Assembly (NCBI GenBank): GCA_037389465.1
Contig: JAZARR010000114.1
Span: forward strand, 1 to 64,000
Origin: Baylisascaris procyonis
Lineage: Eukaryota > Nematoda > Chromadorea > Rhabditida > Ascarididae
Direction of reading: 5' to 3'
Length of the DNA: 64,000 nt
Numbering within the stretch: the stretch's first letter is position 1; every line of letters begins with the position of its first letter. A program made the position numbers and the translations under genes. Of the stretch, positions 1-30,200 are shown piece after piece. The notes below the pieces were generated by a model that worked only from the letters and a program-made list of their open reading frames with translations, did no database searches and was not told the DNA's origin.

Positions 1-3000
1 ATCGGCGTCAGGCAGCATATACATTTAAGGAACATATGAGCAGCGTTGTAGTGTCGCATAACGCATATCTCCATTACTGTCGCTGATAGCTGCAATAATA
101 CAACTGAGTCATATTCGGTTGTCATTGTTCAACAAAGGTTTAGCATGGACCTGATGATTTTACAGTCGGCTTAATCCCTGCACATTCGACGTTTATATGT
201 ACTTCTTGTTTAATTATTCTTGTTTAGACAAAGAGTTCGTTCAAGGTCTGACTCGATTAGTTAGCAACCTTCTTTGTTAAAAGCTTTTTAGCTCGTTATA
301 AGCTACACTATAAGCTACATAGACCACGCTTAGATCTCTTTGATGGATTCGATGCCGTATTTTTTCTTATTATGAATGTTAGAAAGCTGCGCAAACAGCA
401 CAGCTCTTAGCAGAATACGAGTAGTGACGAAAAATTAAAGTTTAGTTTTGTGATAGCGTATATCTAACTGTTTTAATTCCATTTTGAATATTCTTCAGCA
501 AGATATTTTTATAAAATTTCTGCTGGAATATGTTTTTATAAAATATTTTTTAAAATATATTTTTTATGAACATTTTTTACGGAAAAATTATTTTCTCACC
601 GTAAATTCCTTATTATCTACGTTGAACTAAGTTATAAATGTCCCAAACGATGAACCGCTTTTGTGGATCAACTGAATTAATCTTTTAGCATCGCCATATC
701 TATTTATAACGATTCTTTATGAGTTCAGTTCCTTAATTTTTCAAGGAAAATTTTTCTCAAACAAATTTTCAATGATTTATTCTTCAGCAAAACTCTCATA
801 AAACTCTCGGCTACAGCGGTTGGCAGATGGTCCAGCAAACAGTTCGTCTTGCAATACACATACCCACTTGTGCACATAAAATATAACAATTTAAGATGTT
901 TTCATTGATGCTGAAGTAATGTAGCAACATAGTGGTATTAAGCTTTTAGTAGTGCATTTCCTATACTTTACCTGTCATTCGTCTTGCTAGACTGCATCAA
1001 ATCACTTGTTCCCTTTCCAGGTTAGATTATAGCAGCAATTCATAGGTCTCATCCTCCCAAGAATATCGCGAGAAAAAACATTTGGAACACAATGGGGTTC
1101 TGTAACCGAGTTCTGGTTCCGTTTGCTATGGCGTGGCTGAAATGTTCGCTTTCCTTCAAGCTTCCTTTTTATTTCACGTTAGAAGTTGATGATCAGAACA
1201 CCCATCCTACGTAGTTGAAATATGTGGAAAGGCATGAGCTTCGCAAAACAGTTCTTTGTTCAAACAAAAACACGTGAAAGGGAGTGGTGGCAATAAAATA
1301 TATGATCCACAATACCGAAATGGTGCACTCGACCGTCCAGAAAAATGTACTCAAAATGCGTCGAATGCCTTGGAAAGTATCGTCAGAATAAATTGAACCA
1401 GTAGAGATATGCTCTGACGAATTGCATTGGACATTTCTCATAGAAGTGAGCATTGTGTATCAATGCGGACGGAGTGAGGGAGGGACTATGGAGGGATAGG
1501 TGAAGGAGGGTTGTACAGAGGCGGGGTGGATTGAGTAGAGGGATGTGGAGGAATAAAAGCATTATGATTAGCAATAGCTATTATGTTGTATTGCGATTGG
1601 ACTCAGTAGACATCGCACAGTAATTGAATGGTTTGCATTACTAAACAATGCAATAGACGAATTTCTTAGGCTATAATTCACTCTTTCTTACCTTTACTTG
1701 TTCTTATCAGCTAATCGATTTTTTTTCGAAATGTATTTCTTCCCCTATATAACTACGACTTTTTATTTATAATTAACAGCTATACTTAATTTCTATTTTC
1801 TGCTTGAATTTCACATGGAATGCAATTTTTCTGTTTTTAATTTCAACTTTTTCTTTGCTTGTTAGATGCAAAACGCATTGATTCTCGTTGATCTAAGCTG
1901 TGGTCTATGGGAATGATAGAATTGCGTTGCTCAGTCATCGATGCATCTGGAGAAACGTGCTATCTGAAACTGAAAAGCTTAACAAATTATTCTAAAGACC
2001 ATTTGCGCAGCCGGACATTTGTTCAAAAGCTTGGCGCTTCATCCATCTTTGCTAGAGAAGATTTACGTCTTGGGATATTTGTCCATTCGTCGCCTACGCT
2101 ACGAGGCAGTACGGTTTTGGTACTTCTTTTTCATGGCCTTTTACGTCGTAGAATATTTCCTCCATATGAATCTGTCCGAGATTTTCTTCGCTGATTTTCT
2201 GCCTGTAGAAAATGCACCAGAAAGTTGGATTTGGTTGGAAGTGTATCAGAAGACGACGTACTAAGAGCAGAACTGTGAAAGAAGAAAACCTCACTGACAG
2301 TCTAAGCGATGTTGAGATAATATATGCTCATTGCATATCACTTGGTCTTTTCATTCTTGAAGCTGAGCTTGATGGTAACCGATGATATTTACGCTTTCGT
2401 TGACATTATGGTTCTTTAGTAATTTCCACATTGGTTTTTGTTGTTTCCACTGCATCGACTCCGAAGATTGCCGGATGTTCGAAATGTTTGAGATAAAGGG
2501 GAAAGGATCGCGAGTGACCATCGAGACCGACTCAAAGAAGTTGATCAAATGATATAATGGTTTAGTTATAGCATTACTACTAAGTATGGCAGTTGGCAGA
2601 GATGGGAATTGGTTTTCTGAATTTTTGCCGGAAAAGTGTGAGGAAACATCAAATGTGAATGTGTATTTAGTATGTTTATAAATGGTGATCTCATAAGTGA
2701 GATTGTTTAGCAATGATTATAAGAGGAAGTGATCAGCAAAAGGGAGAACGCGAACATTTTGGAGCAAATCTCGAACCTCTCCTCTCCGTTCTTAAACAGA
2801 AAACGAACAAGCACAATTTCTAGGTGACGCAAATGGCGCATGGGTAGAAGTGATATGCGCAAATGTCACCTGATGGGAACGTTGTCTGGAAAAAAGCATG
2901 AATTATTACACTTTACACTCAGAAGGTTTAATTGATGTGGAAGCAAAGTAGGCTGGAAAAATAATGAAGTTGGGAGAGAAAAGAATTTTGATGGAAAACG

Positions 3001-3247
3001 AAATAATATTCGATGAAACGAGAGAGGAAAAGGGAATTTACATATTAAAAAAATACTTCAAAGAATGTAATAGAAAAATGGAATAGACTTCGTTGGAACA
3101 AACATTTTTTCCAAATTTTTGTGGTGCAAATCGATACAATCTATTTTCAGTTTGTAAACATAGTTGGTCGTAGTGGTTGAATGAAGAAGGATTGTTACGG
3201 GTCTACAGAAGTCGTTCATCTCGTCGTGCATTCTAGTAGTGCTCATC
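1..3247. other. Upstream intergenic region, no assignable gene
   Basis: This is AT-rich sequence before the first coding exon of the GalNAc-transferase gene. A patch at about 1907-2264 is open in two + frames and one - frame. The + frame ending at 2264 is rich in aromatic and aliphatic residues and could be an exon end, but I cannot recognise it or define its splice sites. A purine-rich stretch lies at 1474-1560. A good acceptor-like TATTTTCAG ends near 3150 and may belong to the 5' UTR of the downstream gene or be a spliced-leader site. An upstream ATG at 3181 is out of frame with the chosen start at 3248. Confidence 0.4.
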
Positions 3248-21503
<18,256 letters not shown>

Positions 21504-24500
21504 AACGATTGTAGAGTGGTCATCGTTTCAGTTTATGAGAGAATGTGCCAAAGATTTTGCGATCAGTTGCTTTCCATCATGACGATAATATTCTCTGTTC
21601 AGCAAGAGATTCAGGATTGTGGTTTAGCAGAAGCTCAGTTATCTTGACCACCTTTGATAAGTCACCAAAAAGTCAAGTGTTTACTGAGTCAGGAATTCAA
21701 ACCTTTGTTTCACTCCTGAAGTCATCTTTTAGCTTAAACCCAGAGCTCAGTATGACGAGATGTCGCGGTCTTTGTTCAATCACATACCAACCTCCTGTTA
21801 AGTCAGGGGCTTAATCCTGTCCTGATTGGGAGCATTGATCCCTCATTTAACCGTGCTCTTTAGTTAGCCGGTTATGTTTAATCAAGCATCTGGCGACTTG
21901 ATGTTACTTACATCTTTTTTGTAGTGCCTCAATTGTTCTCAATTTTTAGCGGTATGCAGAATCTATATTGCAATTAAAGACCAAATAGAAGAATCGATTT
22001 CAGTAGCAACTCTACTTGAGGAATCGATGAATGTCTTGCAGAGATCAGATTGCTTTGGAGAAACTTCCTTGTTTGTTCTCTCGAAAGCTGGAGCACTGTA
22101 ATGCTCGGAGGCCTTGCATTTTCAGCTGTAACATTTTCTGCTGCTTTAGGAGCTTTTATCTGCTGGAGCATTTCAAACATTTAACTATAACAAAGAAATC
22201 TAAGCAGTTGTTGTGATTTCAATATGTTGCCAAATCGGCTCATCTTGAAATTAATTACTGTACTCTCTAGTCGAAATCTACCTGTTTTGCAATTTCTATT
22301 CAAGAACCGTTACGATAATGGATGAAGGAATATTTCAATCGTTAATGCGGAGTGGACTATACGGTAGTTTACGAGGGACTTTGCTACCCAATGCGATCAT
22401 GAGTTAAAGTTGTTAATATGAATATATCCAGGAGGAGCAATCGTTCAAAGAAATGAAAATTTTCTGGAAATTAGATGGCGAAGTGTTTATGCAAATCAAA
22501 TGAAGTTTTTGGGAAGTGGAGATGAAAAAAGTGGGAAAAATGAGGAACAGAAGCGAGTAAAGGTAAAGAAATTAAAATATTTTCAAAATTCCTTTCCTTT
22601 ATTTTTCCTTTATTAACGGGATATTTGAGAGAAGCATTTTATGAAGGCGTTAGCTTGTTCACTCAGAAGCTGATCTCCTCAAATCGTTTGCGGATAGCGT
22701 CTATGCTGAGGAGTTGTAACCATATATTCATACCTTCAAAGTTTATAATAATTGTAAAGGGAAGGAAGAGGTCGAATTATTAAATTTCTTTGAGTAGATT
22801 GTTAATATTTTGCTACTGTTGTTTTTTTTTCCCGAATACACCACAATCATTTTTTTTTGTTTTTTTAATCTTTCGCGGTTTTTTCTCACTTTTCTATAAT
22901 TTGCATACTTTTTTGGAATATTTTCCGCGATTTTTAATGTTTTTGCTTTTTGAATCAGAACATATCGTTATTTCGTTGAATGAACATTTCTTCAATTTTT
23001 TGATTTTCCGTTTCGCATTTTGTCAATTTTATCATTTTTATTATCACAACCTCTCGTGAATCAACTGATTTCCACAAATAAATCTCCCTTCAGTTTATAT
23101 ATAAAATCTTCTTTCTTTGCATCAAATTTGCACCATTTGTAAAGTTTTTCGGAAGCTGCATTATTGGAGAATATAAACTAACCCCCTCTCATTTTCTAGT
23201 GATATTTTATAGCACTAGTTCAAAAGTTATAAACGTTTGAGGGTATTAAAATGTCAAAGTGAGTATATACGTTGTTCAATAGCAACATCATCAACTCTTA
23301 TTATTTGAGTACCAAATCTCCTTAACTAAACCAGAGGTATGTAATGAGCGTTGAGGATGCCAAAATTGATTTAGAAGTGAAATTTGCTGTCTTGTATATA
23401 TACTTTGCAGTTCATTTTGTGATAGTCTTATATATTCTTCATTTTCACTTACAAATCAATTTTATAATAGTCTTATTTATTTATTTATTTATTTGTTTAT
23501 TTATGGCTTTTGAAATTTATAACGAAATGTTTTCAGTGTTTTCTTTTGTTTTTCCTAGATGATGAAAAATGGTGTCTTATTGTTTTTAACTTGATTTCTT
23601 TGCAACAAGTTTGTTTGTGTTTGATGATCATTTGAAGTTTATTTTGGAGTGCACAATGACGAACGAGGAAAGATAGATTGATTATTTGGAAAGAAGAAAG
23701 AAAAAAAATATTTTTTTGCAAACTTATGATTCATCATGCCTCTCTTGTTGAGGCATTTTAATCATTTTAGAATATTATAAAATTTGACTCCGGAATAAGC
23801 CTTCTGACACTTTGATTGATGTTATTATTGAAAAACGTTGGCCAAATGTTTGAGCGATGTTTCAAACACTTATTCTTTTATGCGATACCTTCATAATGTT
23901 TGCACCTATACAATGCGTCTTTTTTTATTATATTCAGGTATATGCGTCGACTGTTTTGCTTTGCTCAGGAAATAAAAACCGTCGTTGTGTTAATCAATAG
24001 ACAATTTTTGATGTTGTTGCTGATGATCAAATGCTGCTCATCATTCGTATTGGAATATTTGCCTTGCAAAAGTGTATAATGACGATGTTGACCTGTGCTT
24101 ATGTATATGTGTATGTGTCTGTCTGTCTGCCTCTGCGGTAGTTTCAACCCAAGAGCCACTTAAGTTAGAGTATGAAATTTGATAGATAAATTTGGCATTG
24201 TGGGTTGATTTCCAGTCTCGTTATGCAAGCTTATTCATTATTTTTGGATGGTCTAATAGATATTTAGAGTGTATTGTACAAAGTTTGCAGCATTTTACAA
24301 CGGCTGGATTTTGATGTGATATTGTTTGGTTTAGTCATAGAAAAGTAGATGGATCGGTTGCAGAAAATTCATGCGGCTCATTGGGTTCAATAAAATATGA
24401 AGTCATTGTGGTGTATATTTGTTCTTATTTGTTGGCAAATTCTGTAACTGTTTGGTTGAATGAGCGCGATGCAAAAGGCGCATATCGTGCCTCTTTGGCA

Positions 24501-24841
24501 CACTCCTCCATTTGCTCCTTTTAGTGGTTTCTTTGATCGAAACTCTTCATTCAAACTGACGCTTGTTCTATGAATTTGAGAGATGATAGCCAAATGGCTA
24601 CTTGGTGATATTTAATTTCGGGTAATGTTCATTGTTGTCTTCCTCTCTGTTTTTTGTTTGTAAAAGATATAACTTTGTTGACTCACATAAATTCCTCTCG
24701 TAAATTTAGTCAGTGGCAATAGCTGTGGAGCCTTTACTCATCCAGCAATAAAGGAAATCTCTCGAGCGGTGAAATAAAGAAATAAAGGCAACTAGGAAAT
24801 ATGCGCAAGCGTGCTATCAAATAAGACATCTGAAAATCCTT
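21504..24841. other. AT-rich region after the GalNAc-transferase stop, nothing assignable
   Basis: This holds the 3' UTR of the GalNAc-transferase, whose end I could not fix because no clear AATAAA lies close to the stop. It also holds low-complexity T-rich sequence (about 22800-23060), TTTA repeats near 23475-23510 and a short TGTC/TGTG repeat near 24108-24130. Open frames here are short and biased toward Phe, Leu and Ile, as expected of T-rich noncoding DNA. Confidence 0.5.
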
Positions 24842-26762
24842 TCACGATATTAAAATATAGGGGGGGGGATTGGAATTGAGGCGACGATATGACTCAAGGT
24901 CGAAAGTGATGGAAGGGAGTTTTATAATCAGGATGCTAAGATCCGCCGATTCTGCAATTAGATTGTCGGTCCGCAGATAATCTTGAGGAATGCAATAGGA
25001 AATAAAGTTTTCAGAAATTTTCAGCAGAAAATAAATTTCGAAACGAAGATATGGTGAGTATAAGCAGAACTCGAATACAAAGCAATAGTACTTTAGACAA
25101 CAAATATGTTGATGATCCAAGCATATATGCTTAAAAGCTCTTAGAAATGAGTTCGGTGATGTGGCAATCTCGATGAAATTTCCGGAGCATTACATGGTCC
25201 AGGAAAGGTCAGAGTTGTCTTTCGCTCCCAAATCATGAACCCCATCGAGAAGTGACAACAGCGCTTATCCGCCAACATTCAAAAATGCATTCACGATGAA
25301 GGCTCAAATGGAGATGGCGACATATTCCGTGTGTAACGTCTAGTTGCCACTCATTTGATCTGATTTAGTATCTTGTGATCTGTTTGCAGGAAAATGGACG
25401 TTAACGGGAGAAGGATGGGAACGGATTACTAATGGAATGATAAATTTCTAAATTGTCTGCACATAGCTTACTAACACTGCTGAACTTTCAGAAATGATAT
25501 TCGTATAGATCAATGAGGATGTAGATAGAGGGAGCATGATAACATGCTCATTTATAGAGCATCACTTCTGATAGCATCGTCATCTAGCAATGAACATCCT
25601 GTTTTAATGTCGAAGGAGTGGACTGTAAGAAAAGCTGCAGGCTACTTCAATAAAGATCCTGACAAGCCATATTTTTGAGTTTTAGACGGAAGCACATCAC
25701 GACAAACTAGGTCAAGTGCGTTCGTATAATCGTTGCAGATATCCCCTTATCTAGTAGACGGGTATGCGCCTCCATTTTATAGGTTCCCCTATAACAACAA
25801 CGTCATACTCGTACCTTACCAGCTCATCTCGCAATGCCGAGTGGTAAGTACGTAAGAATTCTGTTTCATCGAGGCTGTTCACTCTCTTCCCATTAGACTT
25901 CACAAAAACCGATGCACACAGCTGCCAACTGAACTTTTCAAAACACCTGATTTTGTACGCTTCCGGACCTCACCTCGATGATGCCAGTGGCATCAACAGA
26001 AAAGTACTTCGTTCTCACCACTGTCGAACATCACCCGTCAAAAAAAAGATATCAAAAAGGTCACAAAGCAAAATTAAACATTGATACCGTAACTTAGTTA
26101 GTTGAGAGTTCGTAAATTTCAGTGCGTCGTATGCCTTTTTCTTTACAATCCACAATATGTACTTCCGGCTCATCCGGAGTCACAGCCGATGGCCATGCGC
26201 TTTGATGATTGCATAGCTATGCCAACAACGGCTTTCAAAATGTCAATAGTACGACGCATCTGTCACTTCAATATTCATCGCAGTACATCTTAACTTGCAA
26301 GATTCCACAACTGAGCCATTCCAATCCACAATTAGATTCCATTTTTTGAGTTTACCATACATTCGCCGCATCTCGACAGTCAGAAGTCGAAAGGCATTTA
26401 TTTCACGCAACGAATAAACTTATCGATGAATTTTCAGCGACCATAGCCGAGCATTTTATCATATAAGCTAACACTTATCAAACAACTCAAATGCGAAGAG
26501 TTGAAAAAGTATTCGCCGTCCAACTGAACAAATAAAACGAATCAATAAACAGGTGATTCGTTATATATGATGTGAGAAAAAAGGGATTCCGAAGAGAACG
26601 AAGTATGGTTTCCATTTTAAAATTTCCGTAATGGATAAATTCGAGATGCACACCAATTTTTTTTTCGAGATATTCGTTTGCACCTCGAATACTTTCTTGA
26701 GTTCTCGAATCTGAAGCCATCTTGTATGCGGCAAAAATAAATATAATCTCATCCTCGAACAT
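24842..26762 (-). pseudogene. Coding-like patches on the - strand, unresolved gene or pseudogene
   Basis: Several - strand stretches look coding but do not join cleanly. The frame from ATG 26762 reads MFEDEIIFIFAAYKMASDS and continues to about 26487. Another open run (about 26430-26255) contains MRRMYGKLKKWNLIVDWNG. Smaller runs include KYFSVDATGIIE before a GTGAGG donor-like site (near 25975) and ETEFLRTYHSALRDEL before GTAAGG (near 25830). Frames change between patches and stops intervene. This may be a real gene downstream of the ETF-QO gene with introns I misplace, or a decayed gene. The product is not recognised. Distance and strand would allow an operon partner of the ETF-QO gene, which is inference. 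Confidence 0.3.
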
Positions 26763-26984
26763 TTCATGAACTTAATTTATTATGAAACTTGTATATACAA
26801 GAGTTGCGTAAAGGCACATCATGCGTCATCCAAATGTTATTCAAAAGCGTGTAAATCCCCGACATGAATAACACTCTCTAAGAGTTGTCTCTGTTAATCA
26901 ACATCAACTGAAAAAAGCATCTGCCACAAAAGCTCCCGACTTCTATGAGAAAAAAAACTGGAGCCATTTGAACACTTCAACGGT

Positions 26985-26990
26985 TTTATT
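26985..26990 (-). terminator. Candidate polyadenylation signal of the ETF-QO gene
   Basis: AATAAA on the - strand lies 264 bases after the TAA stop at 27255. It is the first clear hexamer I noted downstream. The assignment rests on position only. Confidence 0.4.
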
Positions 26991-27254
26991 TCCATTCGAA
27001 ATTTCTTTCCGTTGTAATAAATTCGAAGAAAACAAGAAAACGCAGCGTACATATGTCCCATGGGCACGGCGATTTTATAAAAAATTTGTTTAAAAAATGA
27101 CCTAAAAGCATACTTAAATTTGGCAAGATCGAAAACAAACTATACAAGTTGAAACATAACATAGAAAACAACTAGAAACTCTCAAAGCCACAAAGAGACG
27201 AGGTTGAAATTTGTCACAGAGTACGGCAATATGATCAGCGTAAGAGTGGCCATT

Positions 27255-30200
27255 TTACAATCCATCGTATTTGGGACCGCCGCCACCTGAAATGCTTTCT
27301 TATCGATGATGTTTAACTGTTCCAAATTGCGTCTTTTTTTGAAGCTAGAACAAGGTGCAAGTATTCATTGAAGTGCTGTATGCAATTCTCGCATCCTTTC
27401 AGTTTCCGCTCTCTTCCAGATGAATAATTCCATCTAATCGCATATGCGATGCACCCTATCTCTTTCTGGATGTGCTATTTAGAAGGAAGAAGGATATAAA
27501 ATGAAGACAGGGAGTAAAAATTAAACGAAGCTAGCGGTACGATCTAAGCTACTTATATTTGATGTAACAGCGATGGGAACGAGATAGGAGACGTTACTCC
27601 CCGTTTTGGGGAATTTTTGTGTTTAGTTGTTTTAGGTGGTCAAATTTACAGGGGAGATCGCTTCCATTCAACGTCTGTTTTTACTTTTTTTAAAGAATCT
27701 GTGACGCTTCAAAGTTCTGCGTGACAAACTCCCTAATAGACTGCTGCATTCGCAAAACTGCGTATAGCTGTCTACTACTTTTTTTTCGTGAAACATAAAG
27801 AAAGTAGAGCACGTATGAATCCACTTCCATTCAACCTGACTGAAAGTAGAAAGCATAAAACGAAGCTAGCTCATTTTCCAGAACGGCATGGAAAAAGGAA
27901 GGAACGAGAACAGTAAAGAAGAAAAACTCAAAAAATGGCACACTTTCTGATCGAAAAAGAACCCAGGAGTGTTGTCTATTGAAAGGAAAACTCAGCTGCC
28001 TAACGTATTTAATAAATGCTAAAACACCCCTACGCATTCAGAAAGAAGCTACAATGCTCGTTGTGTAATATAACAGAACATCCACCAACCATTACCTTTA
28101 AGGGTAAATCAAAGTCGGTTTGACCTCAATTTAGAGACAAACTAGGAAATTCTCCCCAAATCTTGGCATGGAAGTAAAATCATTCCATTGTTTTCACAGC
28201 GAAATCCTTGAAAGTATGTCTATTTCCGTTTTACGTTGAGAAATATGATCGTACAAAAAACTTATTTCGCCCCCTAAAAATAGTGAACATACCAAAAACT
28301 TGAAGAGAATATTTACGAGACACAAGACATCGCAGCTGTGCAGCAGCGTATCCCCTTTTACTATGAGATCGTGATTTCAGACTTCAAGCCATTAAGAGCA
28401 GTAACAGTCTACTACCAGCTGAAGCTACCAAACCGCTCAAAAACTCTCACAACCCCGTACATGTCGTTTGTTCATCAATGCAAATACCAAAAATCATGTA
28501 AAAAGAAGTTGAATGTCAGCGAAAGCGCAGTCACGTTTCCTAAGAAACAAATGTATTACAGCTGCAATAAGTGATGACATGGAAACTTGCCTTCCGGAGC
28601 AACCCAAACGATATTCTGCGTTGGGTCTTTGATATCGCATGTCTTACAGTGAATGCAGTTCAGTGCATTGATCTGCAATCGCTTCTCGCTTGGCTTTGTC
28701 TCCCTGTCAACAAACTCGTACACACCTGAAAACAATCGAAAAAGATGACCAAACATACTATGCATAAATAAAAACGTAATCCCTTGGCACATTCTCCGCT
28801 TCACTCCACTGCCCGGCGGCCTGGGAAAAATTCCTCACGTGTTTCACAGAAATAGGTCCTCTGCCTCATTTGCCAAAACTTACTCATTTGGTTGCTGGCA
28901 AACAGTAACAGGATATGTGTGAAGGTCCGCCGGGATAAAAGTAACAATATGTAGAGCAGATAAAAAGCGCAACGTGCGAATAGAAGCAGTTTTATGAGGA
29001 AAAAAGTTTGCAAAGCAGAAGTCAGAGCGATAAAAACTTTTTTGTCGCCCATTTGATTTCGTTGAAAAGAAATCGTTGGATAGTTTCCTTATAGGTCCTA
29101 CTCTGACATGACAACAAATGAGAAGCTTTTCTTTCAATGTCAAATTTGTGAACTATTCTTCCAAATCCCAAAGGAAGCTAAAAAGTTATCCCAGAAGCTC
29201 AAAACAAAGATGTGACCACTTACCCGCAGGACAAAACCTCGCCTCGGGACCCGCAAATTTAGCCAGGTTAACAGTTTCAGGTATATCGTCGTCCTTCAGC
29301 GTCAAATGACATGGTTGGTTCTCCTCATGGTTAGTTCCAGACAACGCAACCGAAGTCAGCAAATCGAAAGTGATTTTCCCATCCGGCTTTGGATATTCAA
29401 TTGGTTTATGCTAAAAATGATTAACATAAAACATTAACCAACGTGCATATCATCAATTAAAATCCACGTTCTCCATCTCTGTTCCTCAATAGACAACAAA
29501 AACAACAAAAACTATTTCCGGCGGGATCCAACAAAAACTTATCCATCATAATTCACAATGACATGCAAATGAACGAATGATCAACAGCTTCCTTAATCAT
29601 GCACTATTGAACATGAGGAATGATCTACACGACTGAAGGTAATGGTAAACGATGGTAAATATATTTTAACAACAGCAATTACTTTTTCGCTTCAAAGTGA
29701 TGGGAGATTATAAAAAGACTGAAAATACGAAACAACGAGGGCTGAGAAATGGAAAAAAAAATGAATCGGACATGCACGTTGAGATGCAATCGCATAAATT
29801 ACTGAAATATGGGTTAAATTTTGGGAACTTTTCAAAATATTATAAGCAGCAGTTTTACGTGCAAAAAACCTAAGTGATCGTATGAAATCGATCAGTGCAA
29901 TATATGGGAATAAACAGGGCTAGCCTCAACGATACGTTAAATATTGAAAACATCATAATCGTAACTATCTGTACCACTATACACTATCACCGATGAAATT
30001 CAGCTCCGATCTACAGCACTTTGGAGAAGAAATAGAACCGTCCCACTAGGAGGGTCTGAAACCTTTTAAAATTTCTGAAATATCACTTCTTACATTTTTT
30101 CTACAAAATTCATTATGCATTTTCACTGTCAAAAATCAAAATTTGCAACAGTATGCTGCTTGGTAGCTATCCACATTAAAAACCTAAAAATAATTTAACG

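Noticed and set aside
22790..23059. Very hydrophobic 89-codon ORF resembling a multi-pass membrane protein
   Set aside because: It is explained by T-rich low-complexity sequence and has no splice or start context.
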